A DNA stretch of 64,000 nt from Metellina segmentata (GCA_947359465.1 OX375876.1:83784359-83848358), one strand, 5' to 3'. Positions 24,312-35,709 are shown, counted from the first letter of the stretch. Notes: a model not told the origin generated them from the sequence alone. Program-made: numbers and translations.

Positions 24312-24578
24312 TGATATTTCACACCCCAGCAAGAAAAGTGACACAGCTCAAAATAGTAGAATTTGAGAAGCATCAACTTAAAGGATATTATAAAACTTAT
24401 ATTGAAATAGATAAGCTTCTTTTAAATTTTAGGTAAGTATTTATGGTGGTAACTTCTATTATATTCTATCGAATAATAATATAACACGCTGGGGCACCTC
24501 ATACATATTTTTCAATGACATGACAGCAAAAATTTGATTTTTTTTACTTGTGTCACTTTTTTTGACGGAGTGCGATAT
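24312..24578 (+). mobile_element. MITE family M2, copy A
   Basis: Nearly identical over its length to 62802-63064, in the same orientation. Shared stretches include AAGCTTCTTTTAAATTTTAG and TAACACGCTGGGGCACCTCA. The ends are inverted: CACCCCAGCAAGAAAAGTGA against the reverse of TCACTTTTTTTGACGGAGTG, closing with TGCGATAT. No coding capacity. Part of an apparent 90-codon open frame lies inside it and should not be taken as a gene. Confidence 0.75.
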
Positions 24579-24579
24579 G

Positions 24580-26220
24580 ATAGTTGATTGGTCAACACCG
24601 ATAAGATTTAACGCCAAACGTTTCTACAATTGGACAGCAAAAGTGAAATATTTGCAGACTCTGGTATTTGTTTATATGAACAGAAAATTCCTTCATAAAG
24701 AATGTTTTGAAAAAAACTTAACTCGGGAAATTAAGTTTTTTATACATTAACAAGCTAACATTAATATACATTAACATGTATCATAAATTTTGAAATTTTC
24801 AATCTTAAAGTATTCATTGGAAATTAAAAACATAAGAAATAGGATGCAAACAAGTAAAAGAAAACTGCTGAATAAAATTCTTTCTACATAAAAAAATCAT
24901 TATTCTGGTTATTTTACTAATATCAAATATAAACTTAGCTTCCGTTGCTAATCTAACTTAAGAACATTTGTCACTGTAAACGATACTAGACTTTTTGAGA
25001 CTTTTTAAAGTGCAAACGATATCACTTTGAATTTTAGTTAATCAATTAGTTTTGTGCTTTCGTTTGCTTTTCACTTTCGGTTAAGCGGTCCCTAGAAAAT
25101 CAATATTATTGTTAATGTGATTGATGGTTTCGATTGATAGATGTTTCAATATAGCTGCAATCAACCGTCAATCGCATTCAATGTTTTTCGAAGGGACGTG
25201 ACGTGTTTCATTTTTGAGTTTCAAACTCAGATTTGGGCTTTCTTGCCTTGCATTTGGCTGTCTGCAATCGGAAGAACGAAAAGAAGAGGAAAAAAGACGC
25301 TGATCCAAAGAGTGGTATAAACTAAGAAGCTGCTTTACTCACTAGCATTTACTAAACTTTCTATGAGATATTGAATCATATGCAGAATATTAATTTTCTA
25401 TTTTAATTTTTCCTCAGTATAACCTGATTTGTATTGTCTTCACACATTAACTATCTTTAGCAAAGCAATACTTCTTTTGTTTTTGTTTAAATATTCACTT
25501 GACTTAACTTTCCACAACTCAGGATAATCACGATAAAAATATCGCATACCTTCGGGGTATTACTGTATCTTCAAAACATCGAATACAACTGAATTTTCAT
25601 CCTGTTTTTTATGACTATTTATATAAATCAGTAAATTATGTCAGTAAGTATTAAAATTATATATATCCAGTTTATAGGTAAATTATATGGCACTTAAGTA
25701 AGTTACACCACTTTGACTTTACATGAATTGAGGTTTTGGTTCAAAACAAAACCTTGTATCATTAACAACATGAATGTTATTTTATTTAAAAAAGAAATAT
25801 TATGTCAAAAAACAATATAAAGCAACGTTATTTAGTTAGAAATCTCCCACAAAACGTTCTGCTACTCAATATCCCTAGTGTCATCAGCACCCCCAGTGGT
25901 CCGTTGTGTTCAGCGGAATCAGAAGTATAAAGGTTTAATTAATATGCATGATTTACCAAAAGGTTTATCTTTCTTTTTCCCTTTTGTCACAGGCTGGGGT
26001 CTATTGTAGAATCGAGACAAAAATACATTTGCCAGAAATACCGGTAGTCCTCGTTTTCCGAACTTAGTTTTATTTTATTTTTGTTATTCCAAAAATCGAC
26101 GCACCAAGAAGGAGTTGTCCTATTGCGATAGAAAAAATGATGGATGTGCAGAACATACATAGAAAAACAAACAATTAAAAACTTTTTTTGAACAATTGAA
26201 TGATTAATTTCAATTTTCGA
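24580..26220. other. AT-rich spacer with one hairpin
   Basis: Nothing coding is recognised apart from the inverted repeat at 25088-25197, listed separately. Confidence 0.4.
25088..25197. repeat. Imperfect hairpin, ~110 bp
   Basis: Arms GGTCCCT and AGGGAC bound the structure. Inside, GTGATTGATGGTTTCGATTG pairs imperfectly with CAATCAACCGTCAATCGC. It may be a tiny fold-back transposon or a hairpin RNA precursor; the sequence alone does not decide. Confidence 0.45.
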
Positions 26221-26224
26221 CATT

Positions 26225-26846
26225 TTACAAACTGAGGAAGTCATTAAGGCGTTGATCCACCTCTGGCCTGGATGCAAGCTGTCACACGGCGTGGTATAGA
26301 CTGAAAACATTCCCGGATGGTGTCCTACGGAATTTCTAGTCAAATTGTCTCCAACTGTGGAGGTAATTGGTCAATATCCGGAATGGTTGCAATCGCCTTC
26401 CCATAACGTCCCCACTGTGCTCTATGGGAGATAGATCAGGAGACCTAGCTGGTCAAGGAAGTGTTAGGAAAGCTTGTAGATAATTCATAGCATTCGTGCC
26501 ATGTGCGGCAGGGCATTAACTTGTTGAAAAATAAGTCCGGTGTGTCGCAAAAGAAACGGTAACACAACCGGTCGTAGAATGTCTTCTACGTACAGATGTG
26601 TTGTAAATGTGCCAGAAATTATTACCAAAGGGCTATCAAAAGAGATGGCACTTCAGACTATTACGCTCTGTTGTGGCCATATGTGGCGTGCGATAGTAAG
26701 TTCATGATCCCCACGCTGTCCTACACGTCTCCAGACGTGTCTGCGCTTGTCGTCAAGACACAGTTGGAAATGGGACTCGTCACTGAAGACCATACGTCCC
26801 CACTCAGTGCCGTTCCAAGTGGATCGAGTCCGGCACCATTGCAATT
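26225..26846 (-). pseudogene. Tc1-like transposase, 5'-truncated and inactivated
   Basis: On the minus strand the readable part begins WCRTRSTWNGTEWGRMVF followed by SDESHF with the first catalytic Asp. It continues through IVWSAISFDSPLVI. The second catalytic block reads IFQQVNALPHMAR, where the expected Asp is Val. The third block, PARSPDLSPIEHSG, keeps the catalytic Glu but is preceded by a stop in place of Trp. Further frameshifts precede the C-terminal stretch ending near 26225. The helix-turn-helix domain is absent, cut off near 26846 against an unrelated T-rich tract. Confidence 0.85.
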
Positions 26847-26849
26847 TTG

Positions 26850-28225
26850 CACCTTCTTAATGGTCGATTTTTTTTTTTAATAGAGTGTATATAAGTTACA
26901 ATTGAAAAAATATTTATTTTAAGAAAATCAGGTTTAAGTTATAAATTTGTTGTAAACTTTTCTGCAGATTTCAAATCCGTTGAAATTTTCACTCTATCTA
27001 TAAGGATCGCAAAGATAGAAACTTGGACTAGAGAATAAAAAAGCCCTACTGCCCGAACGATTAACAATTGCGCATTTTACATGACCAATAGGAGCCGTCA
27101 ATGCAGCCCGTCAATGTCAGTCAATCATAATTTCTATCAATGTTCGTCGATAGATTTGAATATTTTTAATCGCTTTTTTGCTTTTGATGTTGTTGAAAAG
27201 TGTTACTATACAAATTGCTTAAACTTTCTGTGTGGTGCAATAGTTTTGTAAGACAGTTGAATTTTGTGAGTGAGAAACAGAAAATGGTGACGTCTTTTCT
27301 TATTCTACAAAGTGAGCCAATCAAATTACCTGTATGTCATTGACAATAATGACTCAGCTATCAAAATTGATATCTACAATTATTCAATAATTAATAATTA
27401 TAAAATAAAATTATAAAATTATTTCAAATAAAATAATTTTAAAATCTTTAATTAATTATTAATTTGTTATCACCTCTTATTTGCCTAGAAACTCTATTAA
27501 TAATCGAGTTATATGTGCATCACGTAGTAACTCCTATCTCTAGGAAAATTTTAGTAGCAAAGTGGTGCAACTTACGACTATGATTCTAAACAATTCTTTT
27601 GAAGTTATAAAGGAGGGACTTTAATTTAGTGAGGTACATTAAGTAACTAAACAAATATTAATATAATTAAATGAATGAAACTAAATAAGAAAAGTAATGG
27701 GACACGAAATCCTGTCTTAATTCAATTTTTAATTTTGATAACTTGCAATACACCATGTTTCGTAGCCCTTCATACAATCGATTTATACCGAACTAGATTC
27801 CGGAAATGGACATTTTCAAGTAGAAAATGTATCCTTTTTCATTTCTATATCTTTTTTCGATTCATTGATCCGCTTATGATAGTACATGTTTGTTTCACAA
27901 ATAAATTTTTGGGTAAAAGTTAAGAGCAACGTTTTCAGAATGAAAATAACATTTATTTAATTGCAATACCGTGATAAAACAAAAAATAAAACTAAATATG
28001 TACATGAAAAGAAAATGGACGTCATTCAGAGAGTTGGAGACAGCACGTCTAGTCACCGCCGTTGCAACCAGAAATTCTTATTTATTACACTACAACCCGT
28101 TTCACGCTCTCATTTTTACGGTTTCACTTAGCGATGAGAATTTGAGTTATCTTAAAAGTTTAAGAAGTTTAATTTTTTAAATATCGCTACATTTTGATGA
28201 CAGGAAAATTGAGTCTTCAATAATA
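26850..28225. other. AT-rich spacer with a possible Helitron-like scrap
   Basis: The segment at about 26965-27010 (TTTCAAATCCGTTGAAATTT, then TCACTCTATCT) is a reverse match to 40030-40090 inside the Helitron fragment, so part of this stretch may be an old copy of that family. The rest shows no recognised feature. Confidence 0.4.
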
Positions 28226-28229
28226 ATTA

Positions 28230-29035
28230 GGGCAACTTTTTTTTTTTAAATGCAACTTTTTTTCACACGTTCTTACGCTGCATGTAAAGTACTATAACCA
28301 AAATTCCTCCTACATGGGGTGTATTGTAAGTGAGTTATAACCGCAACATAAATGCAAAGTTCTGCATAAGTGCAACTTTTTGCATAAATGCAACCACCTG
28401 CAACTTTAAAAATTAAGCTTAAAATTAATTAAAATAAATTACTATTTCATTTTTTGCACTCTGAACCAACCCTTCGATCACGTGTGTCTGATCTTGCGAA
28501 CGCCGAAGTATTGCGGATCAAACAAGTTCATGGAAAGAAGCTGTTCGTCGTAACAGTCGAAAGTGAAATAAATGGCAAGAAGTACTTTTAACACATTGGT
28601 TGGCATTCTTAATAATGCAGAGGAAACTTGCGTAATTGACTGCAGAGTTTTCGAGTTGAGTGTCGATCATAAATATGTTGTTTACCTTGTAGATGACGTT
28701 TTAAAATCTCTGAATATTGATCGAAAGATTTTGCGCTTCTGCTATCCAGTACAGCACATTATATGACTGCGGCTGGCGCAGTTTTTCAATGTTAAAGAAA
28801 TTACTGATCAAGGATCGGCCATTCAACGTTCTTCTGTATTTAAGAATGTGTTATAATACTGTTATACACGACTAAAATTGTCAATATATTTTTGAATATT
28901 TTCATTTTTTACGAATAATTTATTTTAGAATTTAGTGTACCAAAAGTAAATGCAACTTCTTTATTTTCATAAATGCAACTTTGGGGAATGATAAATGCAA
29001 CTTTTCCCAATTTTACTGCAACAAAAAAGTTACCC
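28230..29035. mobile_element. TA-flanked element with GGGCAACTTTT ends, 806 bp
   Basis: TA at 28228-28229 is followed by GGGCAACTTTTTTTTTTT. At the other end AAAAAAGTTACCC is followed by TA (29036-29037). The terminal ~15 bp are inverted and TA-duplicated, which fits the Tc1/mariner/pogo group. Just inside both ends, TGCAACTT motifs occur three to four times per side in direct, not inverted, orientation. The middle has a 64-codon open frame (28572-28766) and neighbouring open patches that I do not recognise. It may be a deletion derivative of a larger element. Confidence 0.65.
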
Positions 29036-29039
29036 TAGT

Positions 29040-29943
29040 GATAATATAAGAAATTCACAACATTCGAGTGCAATAAATGTGATTGTGTTCCTACCTGCAT
29101 TATTCCGATAATTCTACGGTATATGAATCCCAAACAGCCTTCTCTAGAGCGTAAAAGGCTTCAGGGATTTTCATTACGATATAAAACATGTTGTAGTCAA
29201 AATATTCGGAGCTTGAAAAGATACGAAAACGATTTTATAGCAGGCCTATGCAAAATGTAGTGTTAAGAACAGAATCGCTCTGGTGTGGAAATCTGATGTA
29301 CGAGTATATGGGGTGTGGTATAAAAATCTCTATGGAAAAGAACGTTGTAAACATTTGGAGTGCATAATAAAACACCCTACTCATATGTCTAGCCACATAA
29401 TGTAGGTTACAAAAGCCAAAAAAAGTAACTTGAGAAGTTAAAATGCGCTGAATATCCCGTTCATCCCTAGAAACGTATACTTCTCAATTCTTATAAATGG
29501 AAAAGGTCTTGCGAAATAAGATCATAGAAAAGAGGTTCGAAAGCTTTTCATGCCAGTGGCGTATGTGCCTTTTGACATTATTTTAAAAGCTATGTGAAAC
29601 TTTGTGCAAACCAATGCATAATAATCTAAAATTTAACTATAAGCATTTTTTCACAAAACATACTTTAATGAGTTATAATGCAGGGATTATTTTTAGTGCT
29701 AGATGGGAAGCGGCATATCGATAAATTATCTACTTTCCCATAATGAAGATTTATAGCTTAGAGACGTATAGTTTTTTTGTTGTAGATATAAATCGTGTAT
29801 GTAGGATAAGTATGATTGAATGCATCTTAAACACTCTTAGATAATTTATGTATGCAGTTCGATACCTTGTTAATCAATTCTGACTGCAGAAACATTTCAA
29901 TCTGATACGAATAGTCTCCAACATGTTACCCAAGCATTCTTAA
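29040..29943. other. Spacer
   Basis: No recognised coding or repeat feature. Confidence 0.4.
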
Positions 29944-30569
29944 TCTCTACTATTATAAAAAAAAAAGAGTTTGTCCCTTTGTACTGTCTCTGTGTACTGT
30001 CCTGACGAATCTACGGCACTTACAATAATGGAATTTTTCACACAGGTAGTCCGAATTTTTTGCGATTTTTGTGCGAAGCTTGAATTTTAAAATTTAATCT
30101 AGCACATTTTAAAATTAATTTTTTAATTGCAATATAATTGAAATCACGCGGAGGTTGCCGAGCGGAACGTAAAACAAGCTCCTTTCTACCGTCCCCAAAG
30201 GAAATTCCACCCCGCATCATCTACTTGCCAATGCCGTCGACGGTTTTTACAAGAGATTGTGACGTCACAACTTTCGCAAGAGATTGTGACGTCCTGGCTT
30301 TTGCAAGAGATTGCGACGTTATGACTTTTGCAAGAGATTGTGACGGTCACACTTCGCAATTCGAATTTGACCGCATTTGGCAACGCCGTGATGGCTCTGA
30401 TCCAATAGGCTGCAAATTTCTATTTGGTTTGCGAAGCAAACCAACTCCACGGGCAACGCCATGATGATTGTTATCCAATCACAGGGGGTTAACGAGCAGC
30501 ACCTGACCTCACGAAAAGAATTGTCACGGGCAACGCCGTGCTGGTATTGGCTGGCCACGCAGTGGCTAG
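29944..30569 (+). mobile_element. Non-autonomous Helitron, family H1, complete
   Basis: It starts TCTCTACTATTATAAA and ends GGCTAG, flanked by A (29943) and T (30570), the A|T target into which Helitrons insert. Near the 3' end, CACGGGCAACGCCGTG (30526-30541) and GCCACGCAGTGGC can form hairpins, as expected upstream of a Helitron CTAG terminus. The first ~200 bp match the copy at 39682. No Rep/helicase is encoded in 626 bp. The GGCAACGCC unit recurs three times in the 3' third at about 75-bp spacing. Confidence 0.75.
30242..30347 (+). repeat. Tandem repeat of ~30 bp inside Helitron H1
   Basis: Four head-to-tail copies of GCAAGAGATTGTGACGT plus a variable joint. One relative unit (GCAAGTGATTGTGACGTCAC) is in the 39.7-kb fragment near 40235. 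Each unit carries the GTGACGT (CRE-like) core. Confidence 0.75.
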
Positions 30570-30570
30570 T

Positions 30571-31163
30571 AAGATATAAAACTCCAACGCATGCAGATGT
30601 TTGTAATTCAACCGTGTAAACAAGAATTAGCGGATCAATTGAAGTTTTCACTAGTAGGTAAGCAATAGATTTATTACTATTCAAAAGACACAAGCTAACA
30701 AAACGTCTGAATTTTAAGTATTCTCAGAGAAAACAATGTGTGCAATTATCACTTAAAATTTTTAAAAAGGTTTAAGTTTTTCACTCCACAGATAGTCATT
30801 TTTTGCCACGGATATCTTTCGGAAAAGATAGTTTCTAGTCTAACTTGAATTCCATCAATAGTAATTAATACGACACAGTATTCTTACAAAATTCGGGTAT
30901 TTGGTTAGTCACACGAGACATAAAATACCATTTATCCCATTTCTGTACTTCCTTCATAGTAGGGGTGGGGTACCTTGTCTCAGTGGGATTGCCCAATGTG
31001 ATGATCTTGGAGTTGATTTGATTCATGTAACTTTCCCTGAGCATATTGTATGATTCTATGTTGCAGTATGGGGTGACTTAGTGGGATAGTTCTCTGATCT
31101 GGAAGTGCTATGATGAAACAAGTGGTAATATAATTGTCTGGGGCTGCTTTCATGCAATAAAGG
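30571..31163. other. Spacer
   Basis: Mostly unrecognised. On the plus strand near 31115-31155 the translation NIIVWGCFH recalls the VWGCF block of Tc1 transposases, which would make this a scrap split by the hAT insertion, but support is thin. Confidence 0.3.
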
Positions 31164-31439
31164 CAGAGGTCTAGAGATTGCAATCCGATCCGGCGAATCT
31201 GACATCATTTAGCTACCTACCGGATTCGGCAACATCTATCAAATCCGGTCCGGATCCGATAAACCCGAATTTTTTTAGAATTAAATAATCGATTTTTCAA
31301 ATCCAACTTTAAAGTCGCTAAATCGTTTATTAAGCAATCGATTGTGAATGAATCGATTTTATATTTTTCAATCATCAGTTTGGAGAATTGTAGCAAAAAT
31401 AATAAATTAAACTATCAATAATATTTTTTTTAATAAAGA

Positions 31440-31735
31440 GGAATTAGAAAAGCAAATTCTGCAAGAAAATGAAGTCTATTGCAAAAAGACAAACTTTAGA
31501 AAAGAAGCAGATATTGAGAAAATAATGAAGAAAGAAATGACTTCAATATATGAAATGGAGTCAAAGGAAAATATTTGTCTCTTATATATGACTACTTAAT
31601 TATGGTTAAATTAAATAGTGTTGAAGCTGAGAGGGCATTTTCTTGGCCGCTGGTTATATTTGCGTTATTAGTTCATTGAGAAGTAGGTTGGGGGATGATA
31701 CAATTAATACGATTTGTTTCATTATATGGTTCTTT
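31440..31735 (+). pseudogene. hAT transposase C-terminal dimerisation region, frameshifted
   Basis: An upstream frame reads EADIEKIMKKEMTSIYEMES. It is followed, after an in-frame stop and a shift, by NSVEAERAFS near 31617-31646. After another frameshift the reading becomes SSLRSRLGDDTINTICFI. SVEAERAFS...LG...I is the hallmark of the hAT C-terminal dimerisation domain. The zinc finger and RNase-H-like catalytic core are absent. It cannot make a working transposase. Confidence 0.82.
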
Positions 31736-32198
31736 TAAACTCACAGTTGATTTTCATTACTATGTAACATCGATTTAAGCAATTAAGAAGAATTAAGAGT
31801 TCCCTTGTTTGTTATGTTGACCAAATACTGCAAAACATTAGATTTTTGTATTGGTATGAGGCAAGGTTAGGTACAATTTATATGTGATTTGCTCAACGAC
31901 ATTAGAGATAGACTACTTAATTTTAGATAAATAGAATAGTACTACGTATAAAACAAGCTAATGTTTTTATGGGGTGGAAACTAGTAAGACTGATCATAAT
32001 CAATCGTTTAATACTTACTACTAGCAGTACTAATAAATGCCATAGTTAATTGTTGATGACTGATTTCCAACCTATGGATAATTATTAATAAAGTTGATTC
32101 TCTAATGCTAAAATAAATGTTTTGTTCGTCAATTTGGACTAATATCCTTTTTACCTACTTTCACTCAGCCGATTTTGGAAAAATACATACTGGTTAGA

Positions 32199-32347
32199 CT
32201 AGCTCAGGTGTTGTTTCGTCATCTGACCGTGGTTCAAAATTACGAGGTGTTGTCCTCTGATCTTTCCCTTAAGGGACTGATCCCGGACCGTCGTCAATAG
32301 CCCGTTGTGATGCTCTAGTACGACGTTAACTAAAAATTACCAATTAC
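32199..32347 (+). repeat. 5'-truncated SINE S1 inserted in hAT A, with 13-bp TSD
   Basis: Only the 3' body is present, from GCTCAGGTGTTG to the tail. It is flanked by the perfect direct repeat CATACTGGTTAGA at 32186-32198 and 32348-32360. The second hAT A copy near 60110-60125 has a single uninterrupted AATACTGGTTAGATAGAC at this place, so it is the empty site. This pattern is what target-primed reverse transcription gives. Confidence 0.92.
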
Positions 32348-32450
32348 CATACTGGTTAGATAGACGTATTAACAAAATTCCAATCAGGTCGCATCCAACC
32401 GGATCCGACCGGATTGAAAATCGTGCTGGATTGCAATCCCTACAGAGGTC

Positions 32451-33790
32451 ACTGCTATTAATGCTCATCCGAAGTAAATATTTCAAGAAAACGACATGAC
32501 CCGTATAGTTATAGGTGTACTCTGGAGAGGAGGCGTTTCAAGCACACCTTGGGAAAGAACCTGAAAATTATCCTACTTTTGGAAGAGTTTGGTCATTTCT
32601 GTTGCTAGATATTGATGAATGCTAGCTTCGAAAACCTCTTCATATGAGATACAGGGAGAGGGAGGTGGTGTAAGTAGATGGTGCCATTACTGGTGGTACT
32701 TCTAGCGTGATAATTTGTTGCTTCGTTTTCCTTGAACACCGCATTGACTACTGATGCAAAAGACCTAAATAAAACCTGATAGACCTGCAGCTTCAAGGAT
32801 GGAGTGTATTTATTCCCTGGGTCTTCGGGTTGGACGTGAGTAGAGTCAAAGCAAGACTTTCTGGAGCCTGGGGAAATAAGAATGATGCCGCCATTTATCC
32901 TAAATAAAATTTGTTTTTTAACATGACGATGAGGCAAATTATTAAAATAATTAGGAAAGCAAAATACACAAATTAATACATTTTTATAAAAATTTCTTTT
33001 ACCAATATCATTTTTGTTGCCATTTTCATTGTTTCTGCATAAAACTAGCAAAGGGATGGGCTTCAATACTGATTCCAGTTAATGAATTTCAAGGATGGAG
33101 GGGGAAATAAACCATTATCTTTTATTTGGGAGTCGTCAAATATTTGTAAGAGAATTTTATTGATTTGTCACTTCTCTCTAATAGTTATACAAATGCAATT
33201 TGTTACATGAAATTTAATACCTATAGAGAGTGAACTAAATGTGTGAAAGGAAGGATTGACTTTTAAACTTTGTATGTAAAGGTGAAAAGCATTAAAGCAT
33301 TCACTTCACACTCACAGCACTTCTGTGACAAGGGGATAAAATAGTGCTTAAAATTATGAAACATTTTTCCAAGAAAAGATACAACAAAACTTTTAAACAG
33401 ATATTTTTAAAATATCGCGCTTTAGACATTGACGCTCGGTGACTGCTACCCCCCGCCCACTCCTCTTGTTGTGAAAAAATTTAACAAGATTGTCAAACTG
33501 TACAGACTGAACGAATATTCACGATTTCTCTGTGCAGTCCCGATATGTCCAGGATAAAGCTGTATAGATAGATAGTGGTTCAGCTTGAAATGTTTAGTTA
33601 TTGTCACTCAGTCTGTGTGCCCGTGCTTCCTCTTATCAGTGGACACACAAAAGATGGTGGGGGTCCCATCCAGAGTTATAAAACCGTTTATGTAAATCTG
33701 ATAGCGACTTGATGGTAATACCGGTGTTATGAATAATGTGTGTGCTGGACTCTTGTAAGCCTGGGATCTTCGTTTCATATTGGTGCGAGC
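32451..33790. other. Unique sequence, possible LTR boundary
   Basis: A 153-codon open frame lies on the minus strand (33066-32605), unrecognised and without family motifs. At 33682-33700 there is a TATAAAACC, and at 33781 the sequence TGGTGCGAGCCCAGGA resembles a tRNA primer-binding site of BEL/Pao-type retroelements. No second LTR, gag or pol was found, so this is weak. Confidence 0.3.
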
Positions 33791-33797
33791 CCAGGAA

Positions 33798-33873
33798 GGA
33801 CCATATTATAACCTGGTAGGACCATATGCTAACCTGGTAGGACCATATGCTAACCTTGTAGGACCATATGCTG
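33798..33873 (+). repeat. 21-bp tandem repeat, ~3.6 units
   Basis: The unit is GGACCATATGCTAACCTGGT plus A. It is in frame across 33780-34004, encoding GPYANLV three times on the plus strand. Since 21 bp is a multiple of three, openness is automatic and does not show coding. Confidence 0.85.
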
Positions 33874-33879
33874 CTGCAG

Positions 33880-35570
33880 GTCGACCTAACCCGGTAACGA
33901 GGACTGTAACTCCTTCCCTTGTGGAAGGAGGTCTATTAGTTGTTCTAGACCGGCAGGTACAAGAACGGCATCTGGGGGACTGTAGCCTCAAAAAACATCT
34001 CTGAATAATGACAAAGTGTTTGGAGATCTGGCATTTTGAGTTTGTGTCCCAGAAGGATGCAGTGTATACCACATGAATTACTTCTACCCTTGGTTTTATA
34101 CCATAGCTCTAATCATTTTCCCGTTGCTCCAGGTTAGATTTTCGAAGTACATCTTGAGATTGCCTTTTACTCTTTTAGATATTTTCCTCTCACATATTTA
34201 ACGTTGGGAATCCAAGATTGTTCCAATCACAATGCTTAAGTATTTATTTTATAGTGTCTATAAGTCCGATTCTTTAGAGGGTGAAAGCTAGTGACCTATG
34301 CAGTTTCCTTTTTTCAGAAGACAATGGTGGATGTTGATTCTTTAGCTGTTGTTGCGTGATAGTGAACATCTCACTCTGAGAAATATTGTATACATGAATT
34401 CCCCATGGTTTCTAGTTCAAGTCACTGCTAGACACTGTTTTGACAGGAAGATGTCAAGGAATGACGGGAGCTGGCAGTGATGTGGTCAAGACTATCTGGA
34501 ATCGTCAATGATAATTCCAGAGAAGGAGATCCAGTCTGGATCTTTGAGGGAAGCTCTTAAAGACAAACTTTTTGGTTGTTGTAAAGGAGTATGATGCGAC
34601 AGTTCCTCTTTGAAGAAGGAAACTCGTTATTATATGAAAGAGGAGGGCAGTTAAAGTCAGAGTTTCTTCAGTAAAAGCGGGAATTAACCATAGTCAAATC
34701 CATTGATGTAAGTGTATCTGGACGCACTGGACCAACTACTTTCCGTACTATGACGAATGGTGTCCAGGATGTTAGGTTCAGTAAAGATTCCCTCTACGTA
34801 TTCATATTGGTTATTGTTGAGAGAACACTTACTTAGAAAGAAGTAGCCAAGGCGGTTGATACGTTATCCCAGAAAAAGAAGCAGGCGGATTGATCAGTAT
34901 GAGTTAAGGTATGAGGGGTTTTTGCCTGCTTTTGGGCGAAGGGACTCTGGCTTTTTTCAAGGTAGTCGGGAATCACCCAAGTCTTCCACAAACGTTGGTG
35001 AAAACAAAGAGTACATTCCGGATAATTTGAGATGTTCTGATTTTTAGTCTTCGGTGTGCGTTGTCCGAACCAAAAGTCTTTGTAGTATTGATACTTCGAA
35101 TCGTGACCTCAAGCTCAGACATAAGAAAGGGAATAAAATATGATGGAAGATTATCGGTCTCGTAAAATTAGGTGATACACTTGGTGGAGAAATCTGTGAA
35201 CCATCTGTGGAGAGAGTGTTAATTACATTATTAATGATTTCAAAGTATGTGGTGACATTGTAGCCTCAAAGGTCAATCGAGAATGGTTCAGTAGCAGCAA
35301 GTTTTTTGAACATGTGATAAGCCATTCCAAAAATGTTTCGCTGTTTACAAAATAGCTTCTAGGCTGTGTTTCTATCATATGTTTAGTTGTTTTATTGTGT
35401 TGTACTTTTTTTCTTCCTTTGACATTTATTTGGATTGTCGTTTCTCCTTTCGTTCCTGGGTTTTCTGCCAAAGAGCTCTATTCTCTTTTTTTTTTCCAAT
35501 GAAATGAGCTTTATCTTGTACTTTGTTGATAAATACTTGACATTAAATAAAGAAAATCACACATCACCTA
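33880..35570. other. Unique, less AT-rich stretch
   Basis: Composition is more balanced than the surroundings, with several short open frames on both strands (for example 34856-35047 plus and 35471-35223 minus). I recognise none. It could be a decayed retroelement interior, an untranslated exon or unique intergenic DNA. Confidence 0.35.
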
Positions 35571-35573
35571 ATT

Positions 35574-35709
35574 CATAATTTAAAGTCAGATATACTTCAC
35601 TGGAGTTGATGTATTTTGTCTCAATCACCTTCAGAAAAGTCCATAATTTAAAGCCAGATATACTTCACTGGAGTTGATGTCTTTTGTCTCAATCACCTTC
35701 AGAAAAGTC
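35574..35709. repeat. 68-bp tandem duplication
   Basis: Two adjacent copies of a 68-bp unit start with CATAATTTAAAG at 35574 and 35642. They differ at about two positions (AGTCAG/AGCCAG and GTATTTTG/GTCTTTTG), so the duplication is recent. Confidence 0.93.

Larger units (their letters stand above)
31172..32442 (+). mobile_element. hAT transposon A, copy 1, with 8-bp target duplication
   Basis: The element starts TAGAGATTGCAATCC and ends GGATTGCAATCCCTA, inverted ends of about 15 bp with GATCCGG-type motifs just inside both. CAGAGGTC directly precedes it (31164-31171) and directly follows it (32443-32450), a perfect 8-bp duplication diagnostic of hAT insertion. It is a 1.27-kb deletion derivative containing only the C-terminal part of a transposase. 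It was later hit by a SINE. Confidence 0.92.

Noticed and set aside
24164..24436. 90-codon plus-strand frame
   Set aside because: Its second half lies inside MITE M2, which recurs non-coding at 62.8 kb with a broken frame.
30242..30347. Regular ~30-bp repeats, CRISPR-like at a glance
   Set aside because: The units are directly joined with no unique spacers, sit inside a Helitron, and the genome is eukaryotic.
31100..31200. NIIVWGCFH-like translation suggesting a Tc1 scrap split by hAT A
   Set aside because: Only one short motif, no catalytic block on either side once the hAT is removed in silico. Left as a remark in the spacer entry.
32605..33066. 153-codon minus-strand frame
   Set aside because: No recognised motif, homologue or splice context. 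Not strong enough to call a gene.
33868..33882. CTGCAGGTCGAC, identical to part of a common cloning-vector polylinker
   Set aside because: Only 12 bases match and the flanks do not continue as vector. Chance is the simpler explanation.
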